From NCBI GenBank assembly GCA_030643245.1, contig DAOWME010000006.1, forward strand, positions 1 to 31,355: DNA of 31,355 nucleotides, read 5' to 3'. The DNA is from Deltaproteobacteria bacterium. GTDB lineage: Bacteria > Desulfobacterota > UBA8473. The position numbers and the translations under genes are program-made. Each line of letters opens with the position of its first letter. Position 1 is the first letter of the stretch. Positions 30,997 through 31,355 of this stretch are shown piece by piece. The notes under the pieces were generated by a model that did not search any database, was not told where the DNA came from, and was given only the letters and a program-made list of their open reading frames with translations.

Positions 30997-31013
30997 GCCG
31001 GGCATAGCCCGGC
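30997..31013. terminator. Short GC hairpin after the DUF4160 remnant
   Basis: GCCGGGC, ATA, GCCCGGC: a perfect 7-bp stem three bases beyond the stop of the minus-strand gene at 31016. No U-run follows on the minus strand, so its terminator role is only possible. Confidence 0.4.
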
Positions 31014-31015
31014 TG

Positions 31016-31285
31016 CTAATTGGTGATGTCCAACATTATGACACAGGTGTTGGGCAAAGTCCAGACCCAGCCTGACGGAGGCGAAGGGTAGCCAAATATG
31101 GAATATCTCGCCTGTCCCCATGCTCCCCTTCTTGCCGTTTTTGACTTTATATCGCCTTTCAAAATGTTGCCATTGAAATCAAAAATAGCCTTATTGCCTT
31201 GATAATCTGCATGAAAATGTGGTGGATTATGTTCATCATAAAACATTCTTATTATTATCCCAAAAAATCTCGAAATTTCTGGCAT
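31016..31285 (-). pseudogene. DUF4160 protein, C-terminally replaced
   Basis: 'MPEISRFFGIIIRMFYDEHN' followed by 'PPHFHADYQGNKAIFDFNGN' and 'ILKGDIKSKTA' is a clear DUF4160 N-terminus (the PPHFH motif is diagnostic). After about residue 51 (near 31132) the expected helix with 'W...h..eL..nW' is absent. Instead 'RRGAWGQARYSIFGYPSPPS' and a short unrelated tail are read from intergenic-type sequence. DUF4160 genes usually sit beside DUF2442 genes in small paired modules of unknown function; no partner is seen here. Upstream in-frame ATGs at 31312 and 31339 are alternatives, but family proteins begin with MP. Confidence 0.7.
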
Positions 31286-31355
31286 ATATGCTCTAATATT
31301 TATGCGAAACATGAAAATCACCGGTTTCATCCGGTGCATTTATTGGTTGGAATTA

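Larger units (their letters stand above)
30714..31015. other. GC-rich intergenic region with palindromes
   Basis: The stretch 30745-30895 is clearly GC-richer than its neighbours and carries two strong hairpins (listed separately). 30905-31000 returns to average composition and ends in a third hairpin. A 28-codon frame starting GTG near 30914 reads 'KAFAKLKTAQALGVSVNAI' but has no ribosome site and no recognised family. Confidence 0.5.

Noticed and set aside
30914..31000. A 28-codon gene starting with GTG
   Set aside because: No ribosome site, no recognised family and very short; the helical-looking translation is not enough.
1..31355. CRISPR array, tRNA or rRNA genes
   Set aside because: No evenly spaced short repeats, no cloverleaf with CCA-like end and no rRNA-like sequence were seen; the repeats present are inverted-repeat elements.

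Overview
This is a bacterial window, probably from an anaerobic or microaerophilic Desulfobacterota-like (old 'deltaproteobacterial') organism. That placement is inference from gene content: ADP-forming acyl-CoA synthetase fused to a GNAT domain, a split Mrp-type antiporter, many universal stress proteins, an HD-GYP sensor and abundant short palindromic repeats. I see no rRNA, tRNA or CRISPR array, and no phage genes.

Layout. 1-390: ends of two different repeat elements, one inserted in the other. 389-2263 (minus strand): a zinc-ribbon Nudix hydrolase and an amidohydrolase. 2556-3097: a dead IS200/IS605 transposase whose reading frame is cut by one amber codon. 3181-4762: a small conserved protein of unknown function, a leftover C-terminal piece of a TrkA/KtrA potassium-channel regulator, and a CBS-pair protein. 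4972-13297 (plus strand): a stress and energy-reserve island with alpha-glucan phosphorylase, a UspA protein, an acyl-CoA synthetase (ADP-forming)/acetyltransferase fusion, a tandem UspA protein, a zinc-ribbon peptide, dodecin and another UspA protein. 13734-14921: a MOT1-type molybdate/sulfate transporter. 15176-18052: a membrane-bound sensor with three PAS domains and a c-di-GMP phosphodiesterase (HD-GYP) domain. 18563-26294: an eleven-gene Mrp-type cation/proton antiporter operon with three different antiporter-like large subunits, the C-terminal parts of MrpA as separate small genes, and two small membrane proteins I cannot assign. 26701-29165: a site-2-type membrane protease and a transglutaminase-like protein. 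29162-31355: a degraded region with an ABC ATPase cut at its Walker A motif, an intact stomatin/paraslipin gene, a frameshifted nfeD, a GC-rich double-hairpin element and a truncated DUF4160 gene.

How the genes may work together (inference): glucan breakdown, substrate-level ATP from acyl-CoA, UspA and CBS adenylate sensing, flavin storage by dodecin and a sodium/proton antiporter fit an energy-starvation or hypoxia response. It resembles in spirit the CBS/USP-rich dormancy regulons of other bacteria, but no regulator gene is present here.

The most distinctive feature is the non-coding DNA. At least five families of short terminal-inverted-repeat elements occupy the gaps. One 113-bp family is a clear MITE: two complete copies of identical length are each flanked by a perfect 8-bp target duplication. 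Ends of two element families also supply the stop codons of three genes.
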